From Euzebyales bacterium (GTDB lineage Bacteria; Actinomycetota; Nitriliruptoria; Euzebyales; JAHELV01): 64,000 nt of DNA. The translations under genes and the position numbers were made by a program. Where the stretch lies: assembly GCA_036374135.1 (NCBI GenBank), contig DASUUK010000034.1, positions 1 through 64,000 of the forward strand, in the 5' to 3' direction. A model generated the notes under the pieces. That model worked only from the letters and a program-made list of their open reading frames with translations, ran no database searches and was not told the origin of the DNA. Shown here one piece after another: positions 16,122-24,899 of this stretch. The stretch's first letter is position 1. Every line of letters starts with the position of its first letter.

Positions 16122-16679
16122 TCAGTCGCCAACCTCGGTGTCGGCGATCCCCCGGTCGCGACTGTGGATCAACGCGCTCTCGTGGTGCGGGTGCAACGCC
16201 CGCAGCAGTTCACGGATCGTCGAGTTGACCATCACGACGACCGCGATCAGCAGACCTCCGAGCAGGGACGTCAGCAGGACGATACCGAAGTAGATCCACG
16301 TGTAGACGCGTCGAAGCGTCTCGGCCTCCTCGAGGGGCACCGACAGCACCATCAGCAGGATCATCGACAGGATGATCAGGAGCGCGTCCACCGTGGAGAT
16401 CTGTCGGATGCGGTCGTAGTGGATGTCGGTGAAGTCCTCGGTGTGCGTCGCCGTGAACGCAAGCAGGGTCAGCATCAACGCCAGCATCGTGATGCCGCCG
16501 GTCAGCGTCGCCGAGCTGAGGAACCGGATCGTCGGCACGATCGCCTCCAGCAGCGCGATAGCCCGGAACGGCGATATCCGGCCGACCGTCGCGAGTCCAC
16601 CGAAGGCGATGATCGCCGTCATGACCCCACCGATGAGTGCCGATCTCAGGTGAAAGTTCTCGTGCGCCGGATCCGCCAC
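16122..16679 (-). CDS. Four-helix membrane protein of unknown function
   Basis: A 185-aa protein with about four predicted membrane helices (residues 13-33, 54-75, 98-116, 128-153) and a cytosolic C-terminal tail rich in His and charged residues (RALHPHHESALIHSRDRG). The GTG at 16679 is preferred because GGAGTG lies upstream at good spacing and the extension before it is not protein-like. It is downstream of the MFS gene on the same strand, with a gap of about 130 bases, so co-transcription is possible but not shown. I do not recognise a named family. Confidence 0.65.
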   Translation of the reverse strand: MADPAHENFHLRSALIGGVMTAIIAFGGLATVGRISPFRAIALLEAIVPTIRFLSSATLTGGITMLALMLTLLAFTATHTEDFTDIHYDRIRQISTVDALLIILSMILLMVLSVPLEEAETLRRVYTWIYFGIVLLTSLLGGLLIAVVVMVNSTIRELLRALHPHHESALIHSRDRGIADTEVGD

Positions 16680-16811
16680 CGGACGGCACTCCTTCCTGAC
16701 AGCCGCTTCCGGACCATACCCGGCCCCCTGCGCGTCCACCATCGCTCGACACGAGCCAGCCGCCAGCTTCCGGTTGCCGGATGCGGACCGTCATGGCGCG
16801 CGCGACCATCG

Positions 16812-18146
16812 TCAGTCGCTCAGCGCCTCCGAGACCTGACGAAGACGTGGCAGGCCCAGCAGGGCCAGCGCGCCCAACGGGCCGAGGGTCGTCGCGGCGA
16901 CGGCGACCGGCAGGCCGACGACGCCACTCAGTCCGCCGATGACTGCGGGGCCCATCGATCCGCCGACGAAGGTGACCATGTTGAACACGCCGAGCGCCGC
17001 GCCCTGGACGCGTGCCGGGGCCACATCGACGACCTCGTCGACCAGTGCGGCCTGCGATGCCGCGAACCCGATCGACGCGCCGCTCATGCCGACGACCAAC
17101 GCGACGACACTGGTGGGCGACGCGGACGCGACCGCGACGCCCGCAAGGGCCACGAGCGCGACAGATGACGCGGTGCGGCCACGGCCGACGGTCGGTGCCA
17201 CCCGTCCGGTGATCTGCGAAGCGACCGCACCGGCCGCCGCAGCTGGCAACAGCGCCAGACCGATCTGCAACGGCGACCACCCGCGCTCGGCCGCCAGCAG
17301 TTCCGGCACGGCGAGGAGCATGGCGAAGTAGGTCGCGAGCAGCGCGAGCGTGGCGACGGCCGCGCGCATGATGCGGCCGTTCGCGATGACCTCTCGTGGC
17401 AGGAACCCGTCGGGCCGCCTGCTGGCGATCAGGATGACCGCGGGCACTCCCACCGCCAGCAGTGCCACACCCACGGCGCCGACGACGGCGCCCGCCGTCG
17501 GCGCCTGGAGCACGGCCAGCAGTCCTGCGATCATGGCGGAGGTAGCGACCGCCCCGGCGACGTCGAAGTGGCCCGATCCGCGATCGGATGGTGCGAGCCG
17601 CGCGATCGGCGCGATCAGCGCCACGCTGACCGCGGGCAGCGCGAACACCCATCGCCAGCCCAGCGCCGCTTCGATCCCACCGCCGATCACCGGTCCCGAA
17701 CCGCTCACGGTGGCGACGACGGCGAGCAGCGAGCCGAACATCGCCGTACGGGTGGCGCCCTGCCAGCGTGCCGCGACGATGCCGTTGACCAGGACCGGAA
17801 CCGCCCCCGCGCCCACCCCCTGCACCACGCGACCGGCCAGCAGGACCGGCAACGATGGCGCGACGCCGACGAGCACGGACCCGGCAGCCATCAGGCACAC
17901 GCCGACGACGAGCGGCGTACGCAGCCCGACGAGATCGGCGATCCGACCGAAGGTCGCGGTCGCCACCGCGAAGCACAGCGAGAACACCGAGAAGATCCAT
18001 GCCGCGTCGCTGACGGACAGCCCCAGGTCGGCGCGCACGACGGGTATCGCCACGGCGACCGCGCTGGATCCGATGACGGTCAGCGCGATCAGCGTGCCCA
18101 GCAGCACGACCGCGCCACGATCAGAGGTGGTGCTCACCCCTTTCAC
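16812..18146 (-). CDS. MFS efflux transporter (DHA2-like)
   Basis: A major facilitator protein of about 444 aa with 12-14 hydrophobic helices. The first-half signature is FGRIADLVGLRTPLVVG (loop 2-3 motif A type), followed by GRVVQGVGAGAVPVLVNGIV, the motif C-like antiporter segment of drug:H+ antiporters, and SGPVIGGGIEAALGWRWVF. That pattern is characteristic of DHA2 drug exporters. Two GTG codons compete for the start: 18146 has GGGGAG at about 12 bases, while 18137 has no usable site, so I prefer 18146. It lies behind the amidohydrolase and DUF59 genes on the same strand and may export or import the compound they handle. Confidence 0.85.
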   Translation of the reverse strand: MKGVSTTSDRGAVVLLGTLIALTVIGSSAVAVAIPVVRADLGLSVSDAAWIFSVFSLCFAVATATFGRIADLVGLRTPLVVGVCLMAAGSVLVGVAPSLPVLLAGRVVQGVGAGAVPVLVNGIVAARWQGATRTAMFGSLLAVVATVSGSGPVIGGGIEAALGWRWVFALPAVSVALIAPIARLAPSDRGSGHFDVAGAVATSAMIAGLLAVLQAPTAGAVVGAVGVALLAVGVPAVILIASRRPDGFLPREVIANGRIMRAAVATLALLATYFAMLLAVPELLAAERGWSPLQIGLALLPAAAAGAVASQITGRVAPTVGRGRTASSVALVALAGVAVASASPTSVVALVVGMSGASIGFAASQAALVDEVVDVAPARVQGAALGVFNMVTFVGGSMGPAVIGGLSGVVGLPVAVAATTLGPLGALALLGLPRLRQVSEALSD

Positions 18147-18258
18147 GCTAGCGCTGCGTCTCCCCGCACGTGACCGCCGCCGGCAGTGCCACCGCCCGGA
18201 CCGGCTCCCAATCCGAGCGCCTCGACGGCGGCCGTCGGGACAGCGCCGGTCGGTGCCG

Positions 18259-19299
18259 TCAGCCGTCGCCGGCGCCGCCACGCACGTCGTCGAGCGTCAT
18301 CCCATGCAGCCGCAGCAGGTTCTCACCCAGGATCTTGCGCTTGGCCTGCTCGGTCAGCTGGGGGTAGCCGAACCCGTCCACCAGGTCCTGGGGGAGCTCG
18401 AAGTTCCAGAACGCCTCGAGCGCCCACTGCGGATGCCAGATCGGCACCTCGCTGCCGTAGATGATCTTGTCCTCGCCGCACCAGAACAGCAGCTTGCCCA
18501 ACCACTCGGCGAACTGTCGCGGTGCCCTGACCACGAAGTTGACCGTCGCCGCCAGCGCCGCGTACAGGTTCGGATGGCGGATGAGCTGCCAGCAGGTCTC
18601 GTCGATGAAGGGCAGCCCGACGTGGAAGATGACGAAGTTGATGTCGCGGAAGTTGGCCGCCGCCTGGTCCATGTCCCACGTCTGGGTGTGTTCGACGGGC
18701 TGCGGACCGAGCGGGACGCCCTTGTGGACACCGATCAGGTCGATGCCGAGCTCCAGCGCCTTCTCGAAGATGGGAAACGCGATCTGCGGATCGTCCATCC
18801 GCCACGGCATCGGTGAGCCGTAGTCGTAGCGCGTGTTGTACAGCTTGAAACCCTTCGCGCCGTGCTCGTGCACCTGGATCTCCATCAGGTCCAGCGCACG
18901 GCGGCCCTCCATCGGGTTGACCGACCCCCAGAAGACCGTGTCGTCGGGGTAGGTCTGCGCCATGCGCGCACACTCCTCCCAGGGTGACAGGCCGTCGACG
19001 AACAGATCGGTCAGTGGCAGTGGCTGTGCGACCAGCATGTCGGTGTCCGACTCGTCGAACACGATCCGGTGGATCTCCTCCGGAGACCACTGCCGCATGT
19101 ACTCGTCGGGCTGCATCACCGGCAGCCCCTCCGGCGTGAGCGTGGCGTGGAACGCGTACAGGTGGTCGATGAACGACTCCCCCGCCGACCCCAGCGCGTT
19201 CTTCTTGTCCATGTTGAACACGTGTGCGACGCAGTCGAACACGAACGGCTTGTCCCCGTCGGAGGTCTGCAGCGTCGAACCTGCCGGAGCGTCAGTCAC
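18259..19299 (-). CDS. Amidohydrolase (Amidohydrolase_2 family)
   Basis: A 346-aa TIM-barrel metal-dependent hydrolase or decarboxylase of the PF04909 type. The N-terminal metal motif is FDCVAHVFN instead of the usual D-x-H. Further likely ligands are His in GVHKG and FHVGLPF, and the segment YGSEVPIWHP stands where the family has a catalytic Asp (G-x-D), so Glu may replace it. Relatives decarboxylate or hydrolyse aromatic acids (gamma-resorcylate and ACMS decarboxylases). GAGGTGACACC precedes the chosen GTG. A DUF59 gene sits 46 bases upstream and the MFS gene downstream, suggesting a small operon. Confidence 0.85.
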   Translation of the reverse strand: MTDAPAGSTLQTSDGDKPFVFDCVAHVFNMDKKNALGSAGESFIDHLYAFHATLTPEGLPVMQPDEYMRQWSPEEIHRIVFDESDTDMLVAQPLPLTDLFVDGLSPWEECARMAQTYPDDTVFWGSVNPMEGRRALDLMEIQVHEHGAKGFKLYNTRYDYGSPMPWRMDDPQIAFPIFEKALELGIDLIGVHKGVPLGPQPVEHTQTWDMDQAAANFRDINFVIFHVGLPFIDETCWQLIRHPNLYAALAATVNFVVRAPRQFAEWLGKLLFWCGEDKIIYGSEVPIWHPQWALEAFWNFELPQDLVDGFGYPQLTEQAKRKILGENLLRLHGMTLDDVRGGAGDG

Positions 19300-19345
19300 G
19301 GTGTCACCTCGTGGTCGGTTGGCGGGGTGGGTGACGACCCGGCGG

Positions 19346-19693
19346 TCATGGCACCGGGCCGCCACCCGCGGTGGCGTTCGGGGGCGGGAGGAACTGCAGG
19401 CGCTCCCGGGCGAGCGGGGTCAACCGGTCGCTGGTCCACGCCGTGTGCCACACGAGGCGGACGTCGACGTCGGCCACCGAGGGCAGGGCGGCGATGCGGT
19501 CGCGGATCGTGTCGACCAGCGGCACCATGAACGGGCACCAGCCCGAGGTGAGCACGAGGTCGATCGCGGCACGGTCGTCGTCGACATGGATGTTTTCGAT
19601 GAGACCCATGTCCACGACCGACAGCTCCCGGTCCTCGCAGCACGGGTCGTACACGTCCCGCAGCGCGTCCATGATCGTGGTTGCCTGGTCCAT
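19346..19693 (-). CDS. DUF59/MIP18 metal-sulfur cluster assembly protein
   Basis: A 115-aa MIP18-type protein. The DPxx(E) region appears as VYDPCCEDRELSVVDMGLI (residues 15-32). The conserved Cys is in TSGWCPFMVPL (Cys53), the position used in SufT/PaaD-like proteins for Fe-S cluster delivery. AGGTGCC precedes the ATG at 19693. It is the first gene before the amidohydrolase on the same strand, and such pairs suggest it matures or loads metal into that enzyme. This last point is inference, since the amidohydrolase family normally uses a mononuclear metal rather than a cluster. Confidence 0.85.
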   Translation of the reverse strand: MDQATTIMDALRDVYDPCCEDRELSVVDMGLIENIHVDDDRAAIDLVLTSGWCPFMVPLVDTIRDRIAALPSVADVDVRLVWHTAWTSDRLTPLARERLQFLPPPNATAGGGPVP

Positions 19694-19818
19694 GGCACCT
19701 CGTCGCGTGGCACGGGGCTGTCGTTCGACCGTGGACGCAGCCCGAGCAGGACGCAAGTGCCCGGTTTTCAGATGGTGAACGCGTTCCCCTGGGCCGCGAC
19801 CATCGCTACGATCCGGTC

Positions 19819-20304
19819 ATGCGCACCCGTTCGTCCCGCCCACCCTCCGCGTCCACCGTGGCCGCGACCCTGACCATCGGCGTGGTCACGGTCGCGTTCA
19901 TCGTGTACGCGGGGATCGCAATCATCGGCGTCGACCCGACGAACGCCAGTCGCGATGCCGTCCTGCTCGGGCTGTCGGGCCGCGAGGAGGGCAGCGCGAC
20001 GCTGATCGTGAGCGTCGTCATCCTCGCGCTGTCGATGCTGACGGCCCTGCAGTGCCTCGGGGTGGCCCGGCGGCGGCAGGGCGCCCGGCACGCGGCGCTG
20101 GTGACGTTCGGCATGCTCAGCTTCGTGTCGTTGGCCGCGGGGCTCACCGGTCTGCAGGCGGTGCCTCGCGCTCCCAACGCCTGGTACGGCGTCCTGGTCG
20201 GCATGCTCGACGCGGCGGTGGTCGTGCTGCTGCTGCTGCCGTCGACGGCCGACGACTTCGAACTGGCCGAGCGCGACCGCGACCGGCGCACCACCCGCGT
20301 CTGA
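19819..20304 (+). CDS. Four-helix membrane protein of unknown function
   Basis: A 161-aa protein with four predicted membrane helices (about residues 14-38, 60-82, 93-115, 122-142) and a charged C-terminal tail (DDFELAERDRDRRTTRV). No catalytic or transport motif is visible, and I do not know the family. The ATG at 19819 fits the start of the first helix with a short Arg-rich, positive-inside N-terminus; the longer open frame upstream is not protein-like. It is divergent from the DUF59 gene and about 90 bases before the IclR-type regulator on the same strand. Confidence 0.7.
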   Translation: MRTRSSRPPSASTVAATLTIGVVTVAFIVYAGIAIIGVDPTNASRDAVLLGLSGREEGSATLIVSVVILALSMLTALQCLGVARRRQGARHAALVTFGMLSFVSLAAGLTGLQAVPRAPNAWYGVLVGMLDAAVVVLLLLPSTADDFELAERDRDRRTTRV

Positions 20305-20393
20305 CGGACCTGGCGGCCATCGGCCCGAACGCACCGTTGCGCGTTGGCGACCGTTGCGTACGCTGATGGCGCACCACCCGGGTGAGGGCCCCG

Positions 20394-21152
20394 ATGTTCC
20401 AGTCGACACCGCCGTCCGATCTCATCCGCAGCGTATCGCGGGCGCTGCGGCTGCTCGAGGCGGTCGGCGATCATCCCACGGGCGTGAACGCCAAGCGGCT
20501 CGCGTCCCGGTGTGGCCTCCGCCTGGGCACCACGTACCACCTGTTGCGGACGCTGCGGTACGAGGGTTACCTGGACCGGCTGCCGTCCGGCGACTATGTG
20601 CTCGGACCGGCGCTGGCCGAGCGCTTCGCCGATTTGCCGGTGGCGGTCGCCACGCCGCCCAGCGCGGGCACCGTGCTGCGTGACCTCGTGGACGTCACGG
20701 GCCACAGCGCCTACCTCGCAAGCTTCGTCGAAGGTCGTGTGACGATAACCGACGTCGTCGAGGGGCCGGGGTCCCCGCCGCTGGAGGACCTGGTCGTCGG
20801 CTTCGACGAGGCGGCGCACGCCACCGCGCTGGGCAAGGCGCTGCTGTCGACCCTCACCGCACCGGGGCGACGACGGTACCTGCGCGAGACGGGGCTGCGC
20901 CCGTTCACCGCGGCAACCGTGCGTAACGGCGACGACCTGCTCGACGAACTGTCCGCGGTGCGCAGCGGCATCTTCACCGAGTGCGAGCAGTACCGGAACG
21001 GGGTCGCGTGCGTGGCGGCGCTGGTCACGCGGCCGGACAGCAGTTACCCCGCCGCGATCGGCCTGAGCCACCGCGCGCGCAACGTGGTCCGCCGCCGCGC
21101 ACATCTGCTGCCCGCGCTGCGCGGTGCTGCACGTGATCTGGCTGCCGCCTGA
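20394..21152 (+). CDS. IclR-family transcriptional regulator
   Basis: A 252-aa IclR-type regulator. The N-terminal winged helix-turn-helix spans about residues 10-65 (SVSRALRLLEAVGDHP, then NAKRLASRCGLRLGTTYHLLRTL, and a wing ending GDYVLGP). The C-terminal GAF-like effector domain contains FVEGRVTITDVVEGPG, HATALGKALLSTL and the late motif SSYPAAIGLSHRA. IclR proteins bind small acids and usually control neighbouring catabolic genes. GGTGAGG precedes the ATG at 20394. The gene is 24 bases before an RraA/aldolase-like gene on the same strand, a plausible target or partner. Confidence 0.9.
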   Translation: MFQSTPPSDLIRSVSRALRLLEAVGDHPTGVNAKRLASRCGLRLGTTYHLLRTLRYEGYLDRLPSGDYVLGPALAERFADLPVAVATPPSAGTVLRDLVDVTGHSAYLASFVEGRVTITDVVEGPGSPPLEDLVVGFDEAAHATALGKALLSTLTAPGRRRYLRETGLRPFTAATVRNGDDLLDELSAVRSGIFTECEQYRNGVACVAALVTRPDSSYPAAIGLSHRARNVVRRRAHLLPALRGAARDLAAA

Positions 21153-21175
21153 GCCGCTCGGCTATCGTGAGGCGG

Positions 21176-21652
21176 ATGGATCCCGTCACCGACCTCAGCG
21201 ACGCCCACAGTGACCTGCTCGCCCACTGCGCACCGATCTTCCGCAACTTCGGTGGCCGGATGCGGTTCGCCGGTCCCATCGCCACCGTCACATGCCATGA
21301 GGACAACGTGCTGTACGAGCAGGCGCTGGGCGACGTGCCCGAGGGCACGGTGATCGTCGTCGACGGCGGCGGGTCGACCGCGTGCGCGCTGATGGGCGAC
21401 CGGCTGGGCGGTATCGCCGTCGAACGCGGGTTGCCCGGGGTGATCATCAACGGGTGCGTCCGTGACATCGATGAGCTCGCCGAACTGGACGTCGCGGTGC
21501 TCGCGCTGGCACCACACCCCCGTCGCAGCGACAAGCGTGGGCGCGGTGCCAGGGAGGTGCCGGTCTCGTTCGCCGGTGTCCTGTGGATCCCCGGCCACCA
21601 CGTCTACGGCGATCCCGACGGCGTTGTCCTTTCGCCGGACCCACTGGCCTGA
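21176..21652 (+). CDS. RraA-like / HMG aldolase-type protein
   Basis: A 158-aa protein of the RraA/4-hydroxy-4-methyl-2-oxoglutarate aldolase family. It shows the flavourless core fold signatures VIVVDGGGSTACALMGDRLG and GLPGVIINGCVRDIDEL, where the Arg-Asp pair is the metal-site signature of the aldolases. The C-terminal segment with PVSFAGVLWIPGHHVYGDPDGVVL is also typical. True RraA inhibits RNase E; family members with the R-D pair cleave HMG or decarboxylate oxaloacetate with a divalent metal. Which applies cannot be told. A GTG at 21167 is an alternative start; the ATG at 21176 has GTGAGGCGG just before it. Adjacent to the IclR gene. Confidence 0.88.
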   Translation: MDPVTDLSDAHSDLLAHCAPIFRNFGGRMRFAGPIATVTCHEDNVLYEQALGDVPEGTVIVVDGGGSTACALMGDRLGGIAVERGLPGVIINGCVRDIDELAELDVAVLALAPHPRRSDKRGRGAREVPVSFAGVLWIPGHHVYGDPDGVVLSPDPLA

Positions 21653-21764
21653 ACCGCCGATCCGGCACGCCCGTGGGGCGGCTGGGCGCATCCAGAAGAT
21701 CCGCCGTGGCCGCGGATGTTGCAGTCGGACGCCTCCGGCCGGCACCCGCCGCTATCGTGGGACG

Positions 21765-23549
21765 ATGCCGCCAGCCGAGATCATCCGCGCCGTGCGGCGT
21801 GCGACGGCGGTCGCAACGTCCGGTGGACCAGCGGTGAGGGCGGGTCTGCGCTCCCGCGGCGCGGCGCTCACCGACACCGTGCGCACCGCCGTTGCGAAGC
21901 GTGGCGGTCCGTTGGTGCTGACGTTGGACCTCACCCGACCGCTGCGACCCGAGTCCCCGGGCCCGGCCGCGCTGCGGGCACGTGGACGACCGACCCTGGC
22001 TGACGTGATCGACGCGCTCGGGTCCGCGGCCACCGACCCACGTGTCGCCGCGCTGCTCGCGCGGGTGGGCGACGGCATCGGTGGTCTGGCGACGGTGCAG
22101 GAGCTGGCCGCCGCGATCCGTGCGTTCGCCGACACCGGCCGGCCGTGCGTCGCGCACGCCGACTCCTTCGGCGAGCGCGGCAACGGAACGCTGCCCTACC
22201 TGTTGGCGAGCACGTTCAGCGAGGTCCACCTGCAGCCGACCGGTGAGCTCGCGCTCCTGGGGGTCGCCGCGGAGGTGACGTTCGTGCGCGACGCGTTGGA
22301 CCGCGCCGGCATCGAGCCGCAGTTCGCGCACCGGCACGAGTACAAGAACGCGGCGGACGTGCTGACCGAACGCGGCTTCACGGCCGCGCACCGCGAAGCG
22401 CTCGACGGCCTGGTGGCGGACTGGGCGTCCCAGATCATCGCGGCGGTGGCCGCCGCGCGTGACCTCGACGTCACGGATGTCCGTGCGGCCATCGACGCGT
22501 CCCCCCTGCTGGCGGAGGAAGCGACGCAACGCGGGTTGGTCGATCGTCTGGCCTACCTGGACGAGTCGATCGACGACGTGCGGAGACGGGTCGCCACGAA
22601 CGTGTCGCTGCTGCCCGTCGACAGGTACGCCCGCATGATCCGACCCCGACGGTGGTGGCACCGGCGTGGGGCGCCACAGGTCGTCGTCCTCGACGCCACC
22701 GGCTCGATCACCGTCCGCGGTGGTGAGCTGCTGGCCGGCGGTGTCACGAGTGATCGTCTCTGCGCCGAGCTGCGCCGCGTCGCGGCCGACGACGACGTGG
22801 CGGCCGTCATCCTGCGCATCGACAGTCCCGGGGGCTCGGTCGTGGCGTCCGACGCGATCCGCCGGGAGGTCCGCCGGACCCGCGATCGCGGTACGCCGGT
22901 GATCGCCTGGATGGGCGACATCGCCGGCAGCGGCGGGTACTACATTGCGATGGCCGCCGACCGCATCGTCGCCCGCCCCGGCACGGTCACCGGCTCGATC
23001 GGAGTGATCAGCGGGAAGGCGGTGCGCACCGGCCTGGAGGAGCACGTCGGCGTGCACACCGAGGCCGTCACCCGTGGCGCGCACGCGCGGTTCCACTCGT
23101 CGGCGTCCGCGTACACCGACAGCGAACGCCAACGTCTCGAGCACCAGCTCGACCACATCTACGACGACTTCACGGCAAAGGTCGCAGACGACAGGGGCCT
23201 GCCGATCGAGCGTGTGCGCCGTGTCGCGCGTGGACGGATCTGGACGGGCGCGCAGGCACACACGCACGGGCTCGTCGACGTGCTCGGTGGCCATCGCGAG
23301 GTGCTCGATGCCGTCCGCGGAGGTCTCGGCCTCGAACCCGATGCACCGCTGCGGCTCCGGCGACCCGCCGGCCGCTCGGTGCTCGCGCGCCTACGGGGTC
23401 AGGGTCCACGGGATCCAGCGCAGCACGACGTCGCGCTGCTGCTGGCCGCCGCCGTCCCCGCCGAGTTGGCATCGTGGCTGCGCGTGCTCGACCGCACGCT
23501 GCACCCACCCGGAGCCCTGACGATGCCATGGGTACCGCGTCTGCGCTGA
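21765..23549 (+). CDS. sppA: Signal peptide peptidase SppA (67K type)
   Basis: A 594-aa protein with two S49 peptidase halves. The N-terminal half carries the general-base Lys194 in HEYKNAADVL (compare Lys209 of E. coli SppA). The C-terminal half has the nucleophile Ser389 in GDIAGSGGYYIAM, followed by GTVTGSIGV. The RIDSPGGSVVASD oxyanion/Clp-fold signature is at 352-363. The length is that of double-domain SppA rather than the short bacillar type. I see no clear N-terminal membrane anchor, so it may be peripheral or cytosolic. Role: degradation of signal peptides and other membrane-released peptides. The ATG lies in GTGGGACGATG, with no strong ribosome site. Confidence 0.88.
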   Translation: MPPAEIIRAVRRATAVATSGGPAVRAGLRSRGAALTDTVRTAVAKRGGPLVLTLDLTRPLRPESPGPAALRARGRPTLADVIDALGSAATDPRVAALLARVGDGIGGLATVQELAAAIRAFADTGRPCVAHADSFGERGNGTLPYLLASTFSEVHLQPTGELALLGVAAEVTFVRDALDRAGIEPQFAHRHEYKNAADVLTERGFTAAHREALDGLVADWASQIIAAVAAARDLDVTDVRAAIDASPLLAEEATQRGLVDRLAYLDESIDDVRRRVATNVSLLPVDRYARMIRPRRWWHRRGAPQVVVLDATGSITVRGGELLAGGVTSDRLCAELRRVAADDDVAAVILRIDSPGGSVVASDAIRREVRRTRDRGTPVIAWMGDIAGSGGYYIAMAADRIVARPGTVTGSIGVISGKAVRTGLEEHVGVHTEAVTRGAHARFHSSASAYTDSERQRLEHQLDHIYDDFTAKVADDRGLPIERVRRVARGRIWTGAQAHTHGLVDVLGGHREVLDAVRGGLGLEPDAPLRLRRPAGRSVLARLRGQGPRDPAQHDVALLLAAAVPAELASWLRVLDRTLHPPGALTMPWVPRLR

Positions 23550-23594
23550 CCGTCGGCCCCGCAGCCCGCGCTGATCGCCTGAGGGCCAGCTAGC

Positions 23595-24269
23595 GTGGCC
23601 CTGACCGACGACGAAGGGCACGACGCACCGATGGACGCCGCGCGCGAGTGGACCCGCAGCCATGTCCCCCACCTGGACGGGATCAACCACCTCGGCCACT
23701 TCGCCCTCACCGGCCTGTTGCTCGACTCGTTGCGCAGGGGCGACCATCCGCGGGTGGTGACCGTGGCCAGCGGCGCCCACCGCATGGGCAGCCTCGCGTT
23801 CGGCGACCCCAACTGGGTGCACCGGCGATACCGGCCATGGCACGCGTACGGCCAGAGCAAGCTCGCGAACCTGCTGTTCACGTTCGAGCTGCAGCGCCGC
23901 GCCACCGACGCCGGTGTCGACCTCACCGCGCTGGCAGCCCATCCGGGCTGGGCGGCCACCGCGCTGCAGGGGCGGCGACCTCAGATGCGCGGCAACGACC
24001 GCGGCGCAAGGTTGGTCGAGCTGGGCAACCGGCTGCTGGCGCGGGATGCCGCCCACGGCGCGTTGCCGACCGTCGCGGCCGCCGCACTGGTGAACGCGCG
24101 GGGCGGCGACTACTGGGGTCCAGACGGTCGCAACGAGACGCGCGGTCTGCCGACGCGTGTGCGCACCGCGCCGACGGCGACCGACGCGTCGGCGGGCGGC
24201 AGGCTGTGGGACCTGTCCGAGCAGCTGACGGCGGTGACCTTCGACACCCTGCGCGTCCCGGCGAACTGA
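23595..24269 (+). CDS. SDR oxidoreductase missing its nucleotide-binding segment
   Basis: An open frame of 224 aa that resembles a retinol-dehydrogenase-like short-chain dehydrogenase. After the usual N-terminal phrase (EWTRSHVPHLDG, near residue 18) the sequence jumps directly to NHLGHFALTGLL, which in intact proteins lies about 90-100 residues later. The Rossmann TGxxxGxG motif and the NNAG motif are therefore absent. The catalytic part is intact: VVTVASGAHRMG, YGQSKLANLLF (Tyr-x3-Lys) and ALAAHPGW. The frame is retained. Without NAD(P) binding it should be inactive as a dehydrogenase. The GTG at 23595 or the ATG at 23631 may start it; its stop overlaps the next gene (TGATG). Confidence 0.78.
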   Translation: MALTDDEGHDAPMDAAREWTRSHVPHLDGINHLGHFALTGLLLDSLRRGDHPRVVTVASGAHRMGSLAFGDPNWVHRRYRPWHAYGQSKLANLLFTFELQRRATDAGVDLTALAAHPGWAATALQGRRPQMRGNDRGARLVELGNRLLARDAAHGALPTVAAAALVNARGGDYWGPDGRNETRGLPTRVRTAPTATDASAGGRLWDLSEQLTAVTFDTLRVPAN

Positions 24270-24883
24270 TGGAGCAAGTGCTCTCGGTCGTACTGTTCCT
24301 GGTGGTCCTGGTGCCGTCGGTGATCCTGCACGAGGTCGCGCACGGGCTCGTCGCGCTGCGCTTCGGCGACGACACGGCCAGGCAGGCGGGCCGGCTGACG
24401 CTCAACCCGGTGCCCCACATCGATCCCTTCGGCACGGTCATCCTGCCCGCGCTGCTGGTGTTCACAACGGGCACGGCCTTCGGCTACGCCCGCCCGGTCC
24501 CGGTGACGACATCGCGCCTGCGCCGACCGCGTGACCACGGCCTGCTCGTCAGCCTGGCCGGACCGGCCACCAACATCGTGCTGGCCGGCGTCGCCGCGCT
24601 CGTCCTGCGCGCGCTGCTGCCCGACGGCGATCCGCTGGTGCTCGATCTGATCTTCCGCTTCGGCATCATCAACGCCGTGCTCGCCGCGTTCAACCTGCTG
24701 CCGGTCCCTCCCCTCGACGGCTCGGCGGTGGTCGAGCGCGTGCTTCCGCGCCGCATGCTGCCCGGCTGGCGACGGATGACCCGCTACGCGATGCCGGTCG
24801 TGCTGCTGCTGGTCCTGCTGGCGCCCGGCCTGCTGGGACGCGTGCTGCGCGCGGCCGGTGATCTGTGGGTGCAGCTGCTGTGA
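24269..24883 (+). CDS. Site-2 protease (M50) family membrane metalloprotease
   Basis: A 204-aa rhomboid-sized S2P/M50 protease. The zinc motif HEVAH (His21, Glu22, His25) is in the first membrane helix and the third-ligand motif NLLPVPPLDGS (Asp150) is in a later one; the family's conserved LNPVPHIDPFGT and SLAGPATN segments lie between. There are about five to six membrane helices and no PDZ or CBS domain. Such short S2P proteins cleave membrane-bound regulators within the bilayer; the substrate is not evident. The ATG overlaps the previous stop (TGATG), so translation is coupled to the damaged SDR, which may explain why that frame has stayed open. Confidence 0.9.
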   Translation: MEQVLSVVLFLVVLVPSVILHEVAHGLVALRFGDDTARQAGRLTLNPVPHIDPFGTVILPALLVFTTGTAFGYARPVPVTTSRLRRPRDHGLLVSLAGPATNIVLAGVAALVLRALLPDGDPLVLDLIFRFGIINAVLAAFNLLPVPPLDGSAVVERVLPRRMLPGWRRMTRYAMPVVLLLVLLAPGLLGRVLRAAGDLWVQLL

Positions 24884-24899
24884 CCCGGGACGCAGGCGG

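Noticed and set aside
16210-18000. 596-codon open frame on the minus strand
   Set aside because: It is a GC-driven shadow of the MFS transporter and the adjacent membrane protein gene; its translation is Arg/Gly-rich and lacks motifs.
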